From assembly GCA_034430155.1 (NCBI GenBank), contig DAOUET010000122.1, positions 1 to 64,000 on the forward strand: a stretch of DNA of 64,000 bases, read 5' to 3'. A program made the translations under genes and the position numbers. Under the pieces are notes generated by a model. That model did not search any database, was not told where the DNA came from, and saw nothing but the letters and a program-made list of their open reading frames with translations. Positions 24,514 to 33,096 of this stretch are shown one piece after another; position 1 is the first letter of the stretch; each line of letters starts with the position of its first letter. The DNA is from DAOUET01 sp034430155. Lineage in GTDB: Bacteria; Chloroflexota; Anaerolineae; Anaerolineales; UBA4823.

Positions 24514-26304
24514 TTATGCTTTACGCACGGGGATGGCTTCGAGTTGCTCGACCAGGTCCTTGATCACGTCAAAGCCACCTTGCCAAAAGCCGGGATTATA
24601 AATGTCGATGCCGGCATCTTCCAGGATGCGGGCCGGTGAATCTGAACCACCCGCAGAGAGGATCTTCAGGTAGCGTGGCTTGAACGCCTCCCCTTCCTCT
24701 TTAAATTGCTGGTAGAGCGATAAAACCAGCAATTGGCCGAAGGCGTAGGCATACACATAAAAGGGTACCTGGTAGATATGGGGGATAGAAACCCATTCCC
24801 AGCGGAATTCCTGGCTGAGATCCACCGCATCCCCGAACTGGTCTCGCAAGTTTTTCATATAAGCTTCGGCCAAAGCCTCGATGGAAGCGCCCTCATTGAC
24901 CATGTCATGAGCCTGGCGCTCAAACAGAGCGAAGAAGGCCTGCCGCATAATGGTTGCATAGTTATCGTCTACCTGCCGGAAGAGCAGGTCGCGCCGCACG
25001 GCTTCATCCTGCTCTTCTTCCAGCAGGCGATCTATCAGCACCATTTCGCCAAAGGTGGAGGCCGTTTCGGCCAGCGGCAGGGAAGCATGATAAGTGAACA
25101 AGGTGTGCTGTTCGGCCAGCATGGAATGGATGGCGTGACCCAGTTCGTGAGCCATAGTAGCCACATCATCGGGTTTGCCCTGGTAGTTGAGCAAAACCCA
25201 GGGGGTCAATCCCGGGTATACCGACATACAAAAAGCGCCGCCTCGCTTACCCTTACGTACTTCACTATCTAAATGATCCTCGGCGAAGACCCGCTGCGCT
25301 AGATCGGCAATTCTAGGTTCGAAGCCCTCAAATGAATCCAGAACCTTATTGGCTGCTTCCGCATAATCGTAAGTCTTTTCCGATTTGGCTACCGGCGCGT
25401 AGATATCGTAGCGGCGCAAGCGCTCCATACCCAACCAGCGCGCTTTAAGGTGGAAAAAGCGCTGGAAGATGCTGGCGTTGCGCTGACTTACCTGCAGCAG
25501 GGTATCCACTACTTCATTAGGGATATCGTTCATCAAGTTGCGGGCGGCGATAGGGGCTGAGTAGTGCCGCAAGTCGACCTGTTCGTTACGCCAGTCGCGC
25601 ACCAGCGTCTGGTACATCTGCCCCAGAATCGAACCGTCATCCCCGTAGACGCGATAGAGCTCTTGATAAGCGGCGGCACGTAAGGCCGGGTCATGATGGC
25701 GAACGTAAACCATTAATTCGCCGCGGGTCAGTTCTTTGGTCTCGCCATCCACCTGTAATTTAAATAGGTAGCGGTTGGTAATGGTATCGTAGAGGGTGCT
25801 GAGAGCATTGACGCCAGTTACATTCTTGATATTGACAACCTTCTCTTCTGGTTCACTCAAGGTATGCGGTTTGAAATGGCGCATCTCTTCCAACCAATAG
25901 CGGTAGTCTCCCGCCTCAGCCATCAACCGCTGGGCTACTGCTTCATCCAGCCCTTTCCACCACAAGTTGAAGAATAGCACCCGGTTTTGCATGCCAGCCA
26001 TAAACTGGTCGACGCGGGCTAAAAAATTTGGGGCCTCCTGGTTCTGAGTGTCTTCTGAAAACCAAAGCGAGGCATAACTGTACACCCGGTAAGCCAGGCG
26101 CTCGATCCCCTCCAGTTCGCGGACCAAGTCCATGAAAATTTGCCGATCGATATCATCAACCAGCTCAGGTCGCTTGGCTTCAAAATCGGCCACACTGCTT
26201 TCGAGATTTGAAAAAGCGGCTTTCATCTCTGGGCTGTCATGGGCGGGGAAAAGATCTGAGAGACTCCAACGAGTTTGGGAAAAGGTGATATCTTGAAGAG
26301 TCAT
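24514..26304 (-). CDS. pepF: M3 family oligoendopeptidase (PepF type)
   Basis: The 596-residue product matches the length of PepF enzymes. It has the zinc motif HELGH in VATMAHELGHAIHSMLAEQ near residue 390, with the third ligand in an ETASTFGEM segment about 25 residues later, and the C-terminal YVYAYAFGQLLVLSLYQQF helix of the M3B group. It cleaves short peptides in the cytoplasm. No signal peptide is present. A GGAG sequence lies 6 nt before the ATG. It stands alone; the LysM gene upstream ends 100 nt away. Confidence 0.93.
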   Translation of the reverse strand: MTLQDITFSQTRWSLSDLFPAHDSPEMKAAFSNLESSVADFEAKRPELVDDIDRQIFMDLVRELEGIERLAYRVYSYASLWFSEDTQNQEAPNFLARVDQFMAGMQNRVLFFNLWWKGLDEAVAQRLMAEAGDYRYWLEEMRHFKPHTLSEPEEKVVNIKNVTGVNALSTLYDTITNRYLFKLQVDGETKELTRGELMVYVRHHDPALRAAAYQELYRVYGDDGSILGQMYQTLVRDWRNEQVDLRHYSAPIAARNLMNDIPNEVVDTLLQVSQRNASIFQRFFHLKARWLGMERLRRYDIYAPVAKSEKTYDYAEAANKVLDSFEGFEPRIADLAQRVFAEDHLDSEVRKGKRGGAFCMSVYPGLTPWVLLNYQGKPDDVATMAHELGHAIHSMLAEQHTLFTYHASLPLAETASTFGEMVLIDRLLEEEQDEAVRRDLLFRQVDDNYATIMRQAFFALFERQAHDMVNEGASIEALAEAYMKNLRDQFGDAVDLSQEFRWEWVSIPHIYQVPFYVYAYAFGQLLVLSLYQQFKEEGEAFKPRYLKILSAGGSDSPARILEDAGIDIYNPGFWQGGFDVIKDLVEQLEAIPVRKA

Positions 26305-26376
26305 TTTTTCTCCAATATTATGTATACATATTATGTCAAATTATCCAGTGAAATGGGCTCTATAAAAGTTATGAAA

Positions 26377-26392
26377 CCCCCGTTTCTGGGGG
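26377..26392 (-). terminator. CCCCC-N6-GGGGG hairpin after the LysM gene
   Basis: A 5-bp GC stem with a 6-nt loop lies 13 nt past the LysM stop on the minus strand and is followed there by TTTC. It has the same C5-N6-G5 layout as dyads in the 34.6-kb region, so it may be either a terminator or a member of that dispersed family. Confidence 0.4.
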
Positions 26393-26404
26393 CTGGCAAC
26401 CTGA

Positions 26405-26707
26405 CTACTGGGTGGGTTTTGGAATTTTCAAGACCTGTCCGGGACGGATTCGATTGGGATCATCGCCGATCACCTGCTTATTGGCGTCATAAATAAGCAT
26501 CCACATTTCCTTAACCGCCGAGCCGTAATATTTGAGGGCAATATGGCTAAGGGTTTCACCAGGCGTCACGGTATGTTCGCTGAGGTAATCGGTTTGAGAG
26601 GCTGCAGCACGATCCGGTACAGATTGACCTGCCCCTTTTGGGCTTTGTCCTACCCGGTCTTCTGCAGGCATCTCTCGCTGGTACTTTTCACCACTTCTTT
26701 CATCCAT
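26405..26707 (-). CDS. LysM domain small protein
   Basis: The 100-residue product has a charged, disordered N terminus (about 40 residues) and one LysM domain at residues 45-97: HTVTPGETLSHIALKYYGSA, then IYDANKQVIGDDPNRIRPGQ and VLKIP. LysM binds peptidoglycan or chitin-like glycans. There is no signal peptide, so like YgaU-type proteins it may work in the cytoplasm, or use a non-classical route. AAGGAGAAGG precedes the ATG. Downstream, a CCCCC-GTTTCT-GGGGG dyad at 26377-26392 may terminate it. Confidence 0.85.
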   Translation of the reverse strand: MDERSGEKYQREMPAEDRVGQSPKGAGQSVPDRAAASQTDYLSEHTVTPGETLSHIALKYYGSAVKEMWMLIYDANKQVIGDDPNRIRPGQVLKIPKPTQ

Positions 26708-26860
26708 ATCCTTCTCCTTGGTGATTTTGAGTTTTCCCCGTGGGTGATTTCCACTGTAATGGTAAGTCTGATTATACCAAAAGCATAGCAGCTAGCGGCC
26801 TAGAGAGGACAAATACCGGCCCGGAAAGGATGAATTTATTTCACTCGTGGAGGTTGCCCA

Positions 26861-27928
26861 TCACAGGTTGAAACGAATATGTACAATTTCGCCGTCCCTG
26901 ACCAAATAATCCTTGCCCTCCAGGCGCAGTTTACCGCGACGGCGCGCTTCGCTCAGGCCGCCCAGGGCGAGCAGCTCATCCCAACCGATCACTTCAGCGC
27001 GGATAAAACCCTTTTGCAGATCAGAGTGAATCACTCCTGCAGCCTGGTAGGCGGTTGACCCCTTTTTCACTGTCCAGGCGCGCACCTCGTCGCTACCCAC
27101 GGTAAAGAATGAGATCAGGTCGAGCAGCTGGTAAGACAGGCGGATGACGCCATTCAAGGCTGGTTCTGAGATACCATATTCTGCCAAGAAGGCTGGCGCC
27201 TCTTCTGGCGGCAACTGGGCGATCTCCATTTCCAGTTTACCTTGAAATGTAACAACCTCGCTGTGTTGGTGGGCATAGACCAACTCAGGAGGCGGTTGCC
27301 CCTCTGCCAAGTTAAGCACCACTAATACCGGCTTCCGGGAAATAAACCCGTATCCGGAGATCAGCTTGTATTCCTCCGCCGAGAGTTCCACGTCCCGCAA
27401 TGGTATTTCGGCCGAAAGGGCAGCTTGCAAGCGTTCAAATAGGCTAATTTCCTGTTCAATATGGAGGCGGTCACTTGCTCTAGCCGTGCGAAGTCCATCT
27501 GTCAGATGCTCCATTTTGCGCTCCACGATAATCAGGTCGTTGAGCAGTAAGTCAGCCTCCATCAAAGCCAAATCACGCATGGGATCAACAGAGCCGTCAG
27601 GAAGAGGCACAAGCTCACTCTCAAAACAGCGCACCACCTGCAGGAAACCATCCACCTGGCTGAGCTGGTTGTGCAACCCACCAGATATACCTTCGCTCGC
27701 ATGCCCGTTCAACCCGACGATGTCATCATAAGTCATTTTTGCCCAGGTCGTCTCCTTAGGCTGGAATAATTCCACCAGACGTGCTACCCGCTGGTCGGGG
27801 ATAGCAACAATAGATGTATAGGTCTCAAAGCGCCCGCCGCGGGTGATCGTGGGGCGGTCGGCGCCCGTCAGGGCGTTAAAAAGAGTGGTTTTACCTGATT
27901 GTGGCAGGCCAATAATGCCAAGACGCAT
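26861..27928 (-). CDS. ychF: YchF/OLA1 family P-loop NTPase
   Basis: The 355-residue product starts MRLGIIGLPQSGKTTLFNAL, with the P-loop at residues 7-15, a YDDIVGLNGHASEGISGGL switch region where YchF proteins have DIVG..GAS.G.GLG, and NLAE in place of the NKxD guanine motif, as expected for the ATP-preferring YchF branch. The C-terminal TGS domain is clear (SFFTVGSDEVRAWTVKKGST, then GVIHSDLQKGFIRAEV). YchF binds ribosomes and the proteasome-like machinery in stress. It starts 17 nt after the second GNAT gene, so it is probably in that operon. Confidence 0.92.
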   Translation of the reverse strand: MRLGIIGLPQSGKTTLFNALTGADRPTITRGGRFETYTSIVAIPDQRVARLVELFQPKETTWAKMTYDDIVGLNGHASEGISGGLHNQLSQVDGFLQVVRCFESELVPLPDGSVDPMRDLALMEADLLLNDLIIVERKMEHLTDGLRTARASDRLHIEQEISLFERLQAALSAEIPLRDVELSAEEYKLISGYGFISRKPVLVVLNLAEGQPPPELVYAHQHSEVVTFQGKLEMEIAQLPPEEAPAFLAEYGISEPALNGVIRLSYQLLDLISFFTVGSDEVRAWTVKKGSTAYQAAGVIHSDLQKGFIRAEVIGWDELLALGGLSEARRRGKLRLEGKDYLVRDGEIVHIRFNL

Positions 27929-27945
27929 AGAAATCTTTCAAGGGA

Positions 27946-28515
27946 TCAGCCCAGCTGGGGCAAGTTGTCCACCAGTTCCGGGTGCTGTGCGAAATATTCC
28001 TCCCGCAGCAAATCCAACATTAGATTGTCATACAAAGCCCCCTCTTTGAAGATCGCCTGGCGCTGGCGGACAGAGATCTGGAAGCCGGCCTTTTGCGCCA
28101 ATCTTACTGCCCGGGGATTGCCACTATGAGTGTACAAGCGGATGACCCGCAAGCCGAGCTCCTGGAACATGAATTTGAGCAGCACTTCCTGAGCGTCATA
28201 GGCCAATCCTGTCCCCCAGAACTTCTTCGCTACCATGATGCCGATCGTTGCAGCCCAACGAGGCTCCAGCCCGGTGTAGCTGATTGTGCCGGCGAACTCG
28301 TGGGTATCTAAGGTTTCGATGATGAAACGACCGTCATCGCGATCGTAAGTGAATTCCCGCTCCTGGTAACGCTTAGAATACATCGCTTCAGTGTAATCGG
28401 GAGGCAGTGTCTTGCTCCATGCCTGTGTTTCGAGGTCATTACGCAGATCAGCCAGCAGCTGGATATCCTGGGGGCGTTCTTCCCGCAAAATGACCAGCCC
28501 TCCTTCAAGCGCCAT
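27946..28515 (-). CDS. GNAT acetyltransferase, RimJ/RimL-like (second of pair)
   Basis: The 189-residue product starts MALEGGLVILREERPQD at the ATG 28515, with GGAGG 8 nt upstream inside the previous gene. It has the RimJ/L layout: RERPxD start, RFIIETLDTHEFAGTISYTG, and motif A in GIMVAKKFWGTGLAYDAQEV with ERVIRL-like IRLYTHSGNPRAVRLAQKAGF. It overlaps the upstream GNAT gene by 11 nt, so the pair is translationally coupled. Substrate unknown; could be protein N-termini or a small metabolite. Confidence 0.85.
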   Translation of the reverse strand: MALEGGLVILREERPQDIQLLADLRNDLETQAWSKTLPPDYTEAMYSKRYQEREFTYDRDDGRFIIETLDTHEFAGTISYTGLEPRWAATIGIMVAKKFWGTGLAYDAQEVLLKFMFQELGLRVIRLYTHSGNPRAVRLAQKAGFQISVRQRQAIFKEGALYDNLMLDLLREEYFAQHPELVDNLPQLG

Positions 28516-29083
28516 GATTGCTTCCTCCAGCTCTTTGCTGCCATTCCGGGCGCAAAATATCAACCGGTACGCCATCGTAGAACACGCCATTGCGCAGACC
28601 ATCGCGCCTCCAGCGACCGCTTTCCTGAAATCCGTGTTTTTGAACGAAACCTCTGGCAGCCTGATTCCACTCCGCCATCCAACTCGAGACGTTATGCGCC
28701 GAGGTGCTTTTAAAAAGGTAATCCAGAAGCAGGTTAAGAACTTCAGACCCGTAGCCTCTGCGCTGGTGGTCTGGAGCGATAACGATAGCCATGTCTGGGC
28801 AGTGCGGGTCCCAACCCCACTCAATAAAAGCATGACCGATCAGCTCCTGGCTTTCCCGCAGAACCACCGCCAGATGGACTGCTTTTTCTTCCTCTCCCCA
28901 CTTTTCTAAGATCTTCTCTACCTGTTTAGCAGACAAAGGGATTTCACGTGGAAATCGCCACGGAATGTAGCGCTTGCCTGTCAGATCGGGATGGTTGAGA
29001 AAGGCATGCAGGCCCGGCTTATCCTCAGGTTCAAAGGCTCTTAAAGAGACCCGTTCACCCTGAAATGGGACAGAATCTTGCAT
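28505..29083 (-). CDS. GNAT acetyltransferase, RimJ/RimL-like (first of pair)
   Basis: The 192-residue product starts MQDSVPFQGERVSLRAFEPE, typical of RimJ/RimL-like enzymes, followed by LIGHAFIEWGWDPHCPDMAI, motif A in VIAPDHQRRGYGSEVLNLLL and a C-terminal NQAARGFVQKHGFQESGRWR. AAGGAGGAG lies 6 nt before the ATG. It is the first gene of a minus-strand run with the second GNAT and ychF. The two GNATs are only distantly alike in the acceptor region, so they probably act on different substrates. Confidence 0.87.
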   Translation of the reverse strand: MQDSVPFQGERVSLRAFEPEDKPGLHAFLNHPDLTGKRYIPWRFPREIPLSAKQVEKILEKWGEEEKAVHLAVVLRESQELIGHAFIEWGWDPHCPDMAIVIAPDHQRRGYGSEVLNLLLDYLFKSTSAHNVSSWMAEWNQAARGFVQKHGFQESGRWRRDGLRNGVFYDGVPVDILRPEWQQRAGGSNHGA

Positions 29084-29228
29084 TTTTTTCTCCTCCTTAC
29101 GTCATTTGGCAGGGATTAGGTAAAAGACGGGCCGTTTGCCCTTTTTTACTCCCCACACAAAGCCGAGATTCCCCAGAAGGGGTTCTATTTCATCGTGACC
29201 TGGTTTATCGAATCTGGTCTATCGAATC

Positions 29229-29257
29229 TTGACCCCAGGCACATCTTTGGATATACT
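29229..29257 (+). promoter_or_regulatory. Promoter of tRNA-Leu
   Basis: TTGACC at 29229-29234 and TATACT at 29252-29257 are separated by exactly 17 nt and lie 28 nt before the tRNA 5' end. The sequence just upstream contains a 15-bp tandem-like repeat (TGGTYTATCGAATCT). Confidence 0.75.
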
Positions 29258-29285
29258 AAAATCGCTAACGCCAAATACACCCAAA

Positions 29286-29367
29286 GCCGAAGTGGCGGAA
29301 CTGGCAGACGCGCACGACTCAAAATCGTGTTCCTTCGGGAGTGAGGGTTCGATTCCCTCCTTCGGCA
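29286..29367 (+). tRNA. tRNA-Leu (anticodon CAA)
   Basis: The acceptor GCCGAAG pairs with CTTCGGC, followed by discriminator A. The anticodon stem CACGA/TCGTG encloses the loop CTCAAAA with anticodon CAA at 29320-29322, decoding UUG. A long variable arm (TTCCTTCGGGAG) and the T arm AGGGTTCGATTCCCT follow, which identify a class II leucine tRNA. The 3' CCA is not encoded. No integrase or attachment duplication was seen next to it. Confidence 0.95.
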
Positions 29368-29564
29368 CTCAAAAAAGATCACAAAATCACCAGCGGATTA
29401 TATCACTTGCTCTCCTCACCAGCGGGAGAGCCGCCTTTTTAACCTCATAAGGCCTCTTTTCTCTAAAGAGCCCCCCAAAGTATCTTCGTTTGCACGACTG
29501 CTGAATGGTATTATCATAGGCGTATGATCCGGATTTGAGTAGCATTACCCGAGGAGAGCAGCTT

Positions 29565-30821
29565 ATGCCTTCCATGACCGACGTTCTGGGGGTGATCTTG
29601 GGTGGCGGGCGCGGCACCCGCCTCTACCCGCTCACGCGCGACCGCGCTAAACCAGCTGTCCCAATTGCCGGGAAATACCGCCTGATCGACATCCCCATCA
29701 GTAATTGTATCAACTCGGCGATTACTCGCATTGCGATCCTCACCCAATTCAACTCGGTTTCTCTGCACCGCCATATCGCCCGCACCTATGTCTTCGACGC
29801 CTTTCACCGTGGGTGGGTTCAAATTCTGGCCGCTGAGCAAACCCCTCGCAGTGATGCCTGGTACCAGGGCACTGCCGATGCCGTGCGTAAGCAACTGCTC
29901 GAAATTCAAACCACTGGTGCTGAATACGTTCTTATCCTGGCCGGTGACCATCTTTACCGCATGGATTATCAGGATTTGGCGGCGTTCCATTGGGAGCAGG
30001 ATGCCGATATCACAGTGGCGGTACAGCCTGTGCCGCGCCAGCAAGCTTTCCGTTTCGGCCTGCTTAAACGAACCAGCGATGGACTCATCACAGACTTCAT
30101 CGAAAAACCGCAAACGCCCCAGGAGCAAGACCCCTTTGTAAGTCGGGACGACCCTGAAAACCCCTTCCTGGGATCAATGGGCATTTATATGTTCAAAACC
30201 GATGTGCTGATAAATTTGCTGGGGAGCACCAGCTATGACGATTTCGGGGGAGAGGTCATACCCAGCGCCATCGGTACCCACAAAGTCTTTGGGTTCGACT
30301 TTGATGGTTTTTGGGAAGACATCGGCACCATCCGCTCTTTCTACGAAACCAACCTGGCGCTCACTCATCCAGACGCACCTTTTGACATCCACGATCCTGA
30401 GTATCCTTTGTACACCCGCTCTCGTTATTTGCCGCCTTCGATCATCACAGGCACCTCTTTGATGAACGTGTTCCTGGCCGAAGGTTGTGTCATCAAGCAT
30501 GCTGAAATTGAATCATCGATCATTGGTTTACGCAGCCAGATCGCTGAGGGCGTGCGCATCAAAGATTCCATCCTTATGGGCGCCGATTACTATGAATCGA
30601 AAGATCCTGGGCTTTCCCATGTCCCTCTGGGGATTGGACCGCATTGTGAAATTGAGGGTGCCATCCTGGACAAAAACACCCGTCTGGGACCCGGTGTGAT
30701 CATCCGTCCATTCCCGCCAGGAACGAAAATCGACCAGGCTGATTGGGTCGTGCGCGATGGCATTGTGGTCATCCCTAAGAACACGGTTCTTCCTGGCGGA
30801 ACGAGCATCACGCCCTGGTGA
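29565..30821 (+). CDS. glgC: Glucose-1-phosphate adenylyltransferase
   Basis: The 418-residue product has the ADP-glucose pyrophosphorylase signature GVILGGGRGTRLYPLTRDRA (about residues 9-28), KPAVPIAGKYRLIDIPISNC, WYQGTADAVRKQL with catalytic region VLILAGDHLYRMDY, and FIEKP. The C terminus has left-handed beta-helix hexapeptides. It makes ADP-glucose for glycogen synthesis. I chose the ATG at 29565 because GAGGAG lies 7 nt upstream. The next gene is 109 nt away, so it may be monocistronic. Confidence 0.96.
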   Translation: MPSMTDVLGVILGGGRGTRLYPLTRDRAKPAVPIAGKYRLIDIPISNCINSAITRIAILTQFNSVSLHRHIARTYVFDAFHRGWVQILAAEQTPRSDAWYQGTADAVRKQLLEIQTTGAEYVLILAGDHLYRMDYQDLAAFHWEQDADITVAVQPVPRQQAFRFGLLKRTSDGLITDFIEKPQTPQEQDPFVSRDDPENPFLGSMGIYMFKTDVLINLLGSTSYDDFGGEVIPSAIGTHKVFGFDFDGFWEDIGTIRSFYETNLALTHPDAPFDIHDPEYPLYTRSRYLPPSIITGTSLMNVFLAEGCVIKHAEIESSIIGLRSQIAEGVRIKDSILMGADYYESKDPGLSHVPLGIGPHCEIEGAILDKNTRLGPGVIIRPFPPGTKIDQADWVVRDGIVVIPKNTVLPGGTSITPW

Positions 30822-30930
30822 AAATCCCGACGCTCTTATCTCTCTTTGGAATATGCGGGGGCGTCAGAGATGGGAGGATTTCCACAACCAAGACTATGCG
30901 GTGGCTTCATGTCCTGTGGAGAAATGATCC

Positions 30931-32418
30931 ATGAGCAAGCCAAGATCCATTATCACCTTGAGATGGATCTTCGCATCCCTTCTCTGGAGCGCCGTCATCC
31001 TGGGGATTTGGCAGCTGCTGCGTTATAAAGACGCCGAGTTTTATTACCCTGCGGGGACGGTTATCGCCAGCGTTCCGGTAGGTGGACTGGACCGCCAGCA
31101 AAGCGCACAGCGACTGCAGGCTGTTTACCATTTGCCGGTCGAGCTTCACTATGGCAAAGCCGTAATTGACCTCTCTCCTTCCGAGGCGGGATTTGATCTC
31201 GATCTGGATAGCATGTTATCCGCCGCTGAGGATCCTACCCGTCAAGCAGATCTCTTATCTGGATTCTGGAGCTATCTCTGGGGTCGCCTCCCCTCTCCGC
31301 TGCAAATCCCGCTACAAGCGAGCTCCTCTCCCTCCCGTTTAGGTGCTTATTTACAGGACGAAATTGTTGCGCGCTACGATAAACCACCTTCTCCCGCCAT
31401 GCCGGTTGCCGGCACGGTAAATTTCCAACCGGGGGTTGCGGGTACTTCTCTGGACATCGATGCCGCCTTACCATTGATTGAAAAAGCCTTGCGCTCCACC
31501 TCAATGCGCCGCGTCGATCTGCCGTTGAAACGCGTTCCGCCCCATCCGGTACTCATCGAGAATTTAGAAATCCTGCTGAAGCAGACTATCGACCTGCAAG
31601 ACTTTAGCGGGCTGGTCGGCCTTTATATAAAGGATTTACGAACTGCCCAAGAACTCAACTTCGCCTACCGGCAAGGAAAAGACATCCCTGTCCCGCCAGA
31701 TGTGGCTTTCACTGCCGCCAGCATCATCAAAATCCCTATCATGGTTTCCATCTTCCGGCAAATCGGTGAAAACCCAGATGCGGAAACCGTCAAACTGCTC
31801 CAAGACATGATCGAAGAGTCCGGCAACCAAGCCGCCGACTGGGTCATGCAACGGGCCATCGGTGGCACGCTGGCTCCCTTAGAGGTAACCGCCAATATGC
31901 AGGCGTTAGGACTGGATAATACCTTTCTGGCGGGCTACTTTAATCCGGGAGCGCCGATCCTCAGGCTTTACCAAACGCCAGCCAACCAGCGAAGTGACAT
32001 CAATACCGACCCCGATGTGTATAGCCAGACCACGCCTTCCGATATCGGTATGCTCCTGGAAGATATCTACCAGTGCAGCCAATCAGGAGGTGGAGCGCTG
32101 GCAGCTGTATTCCAGGATGAGATCACTCAAAGCGAGTGCCAGACTATGATCGAGTACCTCACCCTCAACCGCATGCCCGCCTTGATCGAAGCCGGCCTTC
32201 CTTTAGGCACGCGCCTGGCGCATAAGCACGGCTGGGTCTCACTCTTCGGCATCATCCACGCCATCGGCGACGCCGGCATTATCTACACCCCGGCTGGCGA
32301 TTATGTCCTGGTGATTTTCCTCTACCATCCAGACCAGCTGGTCTGGGACCCCTCCAGAAGGTTGGTCTCGACGCTCTCCCGAGCAGTTTATAACTTCTTT
32401 AATATGCCATCGCCTTGA
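30931..32418 (+). CDS. Membrane-anchored class A beta-lactamase-fold protein with VanW-like N-terminal domain
   Basis: The 495-residue product has one N-terminal membrane segment (about residues 11-30), then a VPVGGLDRQQSAQRLQAVYH peptidoglycan-binding-4-like domain found with VanW proteins, and a C-terminal class A beta-lactamase fold. The SxxK motif is SIIK near residue 270 (TAASIIKIPI), the SxN motif is SGN in EESGNQAADW, and the third motif is HKHGW in place of KTG. A peptidoglycan-directed or penicillin-recognising role is likely rather than true resistance. TGGAGAAA precedes the ATG. Confidence 0.85.
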   Translation: MSKPRSIITLRWIFASLLWSAVILGIWQLLRYKDAEFYYPAGTVIASVPVGGLDRQQSAQRLQAVYHLPVELHYGKAVIDLSPSEAGFDLDLDSMLSAAEDPTRQADLLSGFWSYLWGRLPSPLQIPLQASSSPSRLGAYLQDEIVARYDKPPSPAMPVAGTVNFQPGVAGTSLDIDAALPLIEKALRSTSMRRVDLPLKRVPPHPVLIENLEILLKQTIDLQDFSGLVGLYIKDLRTAQELNFAYRQGKDIPVPPDVAFTAASIIKIPIMVSIFRQIGENPDAETVKLLQDMIEESGNQAADWVMQRAIGGTLAPLEVTANMQALGLDNTFLAGYFNPGAPILRLYQTPANQRSDINTDPDVYSQTTPSDIGMLLEDIYQCSQSGGGALAAVFQDEITQSECQTMIEYLTLNRMPALIEAGLPLGTRLAHKHGWVSLFGIIHAIGDAGIIYTPAGDYVLVIFLYHPDQLVWDPSRRLVSTLSRAVYNFFNMPSP

Positions 32419-32494
32419 TCATTTGTATCTCGCCGGACGCTCAAACCATAGGCTGGCTACTATAGCGAGTGACCAGATAGCGGTCCATACAGAC

Positions 32495-32520
32495 AAAAAA
32501 AAGGCGGGGGTGCGCCCGCC
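32495..32520 (-). terminator. Intrinsic terminator of the OsmC gene
   Basis: On the minus strand GGCGGGCGCACCCCCGCC is followed by eight T, a strong rho-independent terminator 10 nt past the OsmC stop. The stem is GGCGG/CCGCC with a short loop. Confidence 0.9.
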
Positions 32521-32529
32521 TGCCTGCTT

Positions 32530-32937
32530 TCAAATAGCTGCTTCCAAAGTTTTGGTATAGATCTCAAATTGAGGGGGCGTTTCGAAGTGTTTTTTGACGG
32601 CGCACAACTCCGCTGAATTAACCAAAGATTTTAGGTATTTTTCAGGAAAACTGGAAGGCACTTGAATTTCCAATCCGATTTTAGCGATCATACCACTGGT
32701 AGAATTGCTGTACATGCGCTGGATAATGCGAATCCCCTGCGTGGGCAGACCTCGCTGCCGGCAAAACCCTAAAACGTAAATCCCTGCACAGGTTCCAATT
32801 GAGGCCAGGAATATTGCAAAGGGAGTGGGAAATAACCCCTGACCACCACCAGCCGTAGGTTGGTCTGTCTCCACGTTGTAAGGCCCAAAGTGAGCATCGA
32901 CACGCGCTCCACCGGGGAAATCAATCATCATTTCCAT
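32530..32937 (-). CDS. OsmC family peroxiredoxin-like protein
   Basis: The 135-residue product has the OsmC architecture: GGQGLFPTPFAIFLASIGTC with the first catalytic Cys near residue 49, AGIYVLGFCRQRG after it, and the second Cys in SAELCAVKKHFETPPQF near residue 112. Such proteins reduce organic hydroperoxides with thiols. The gene lies just downstream of an ArsR-type regulator in the same direction, 160 nt away, with a strong terminator after it. GGAGG lies 12 nt before the ATG, rather far. Confidence 0.9.
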   Translation of the reverse strand: MEMMIDFPGGARVDAHFGPYNVETDQPTAGGGQGLFPTPFAIFLASIGTCAGIYVLGFCRQRGLPTQGIRIIQRMYSNSTSGMIAKIGLEIQVPSSFPEKYLKSLVNSAELCAVKKHFETPPQFEIYTKTLEAAI

Positions 32938-33096
32938 AATAAATACTTACCTCCATCTAATTTTGCTCTGAAGAGCACAAACATTAGATGCGACTCCCCT
33001 AAAAAGGTTACAGGCCGGCTCTTATGGTGCCTTTATTTCGAAAACGGCCTGTTGCAGATCTATAGTAATCTCGTTCAAATCCCCCAAATCTCGCGC

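Noticed and set aside
28939..28955. Possible second parS around ATTTCACGTGGAAAT
   Set aside because: Only the central TTTCACGTG matches; several mismatches on the flanks and it lies inside a GNAT coding region.
29286..29367. tRNA-Leu as an integration site
   Set aside because: No integrase gene, no 3' tRNA duplication and ordinary flanking genes.
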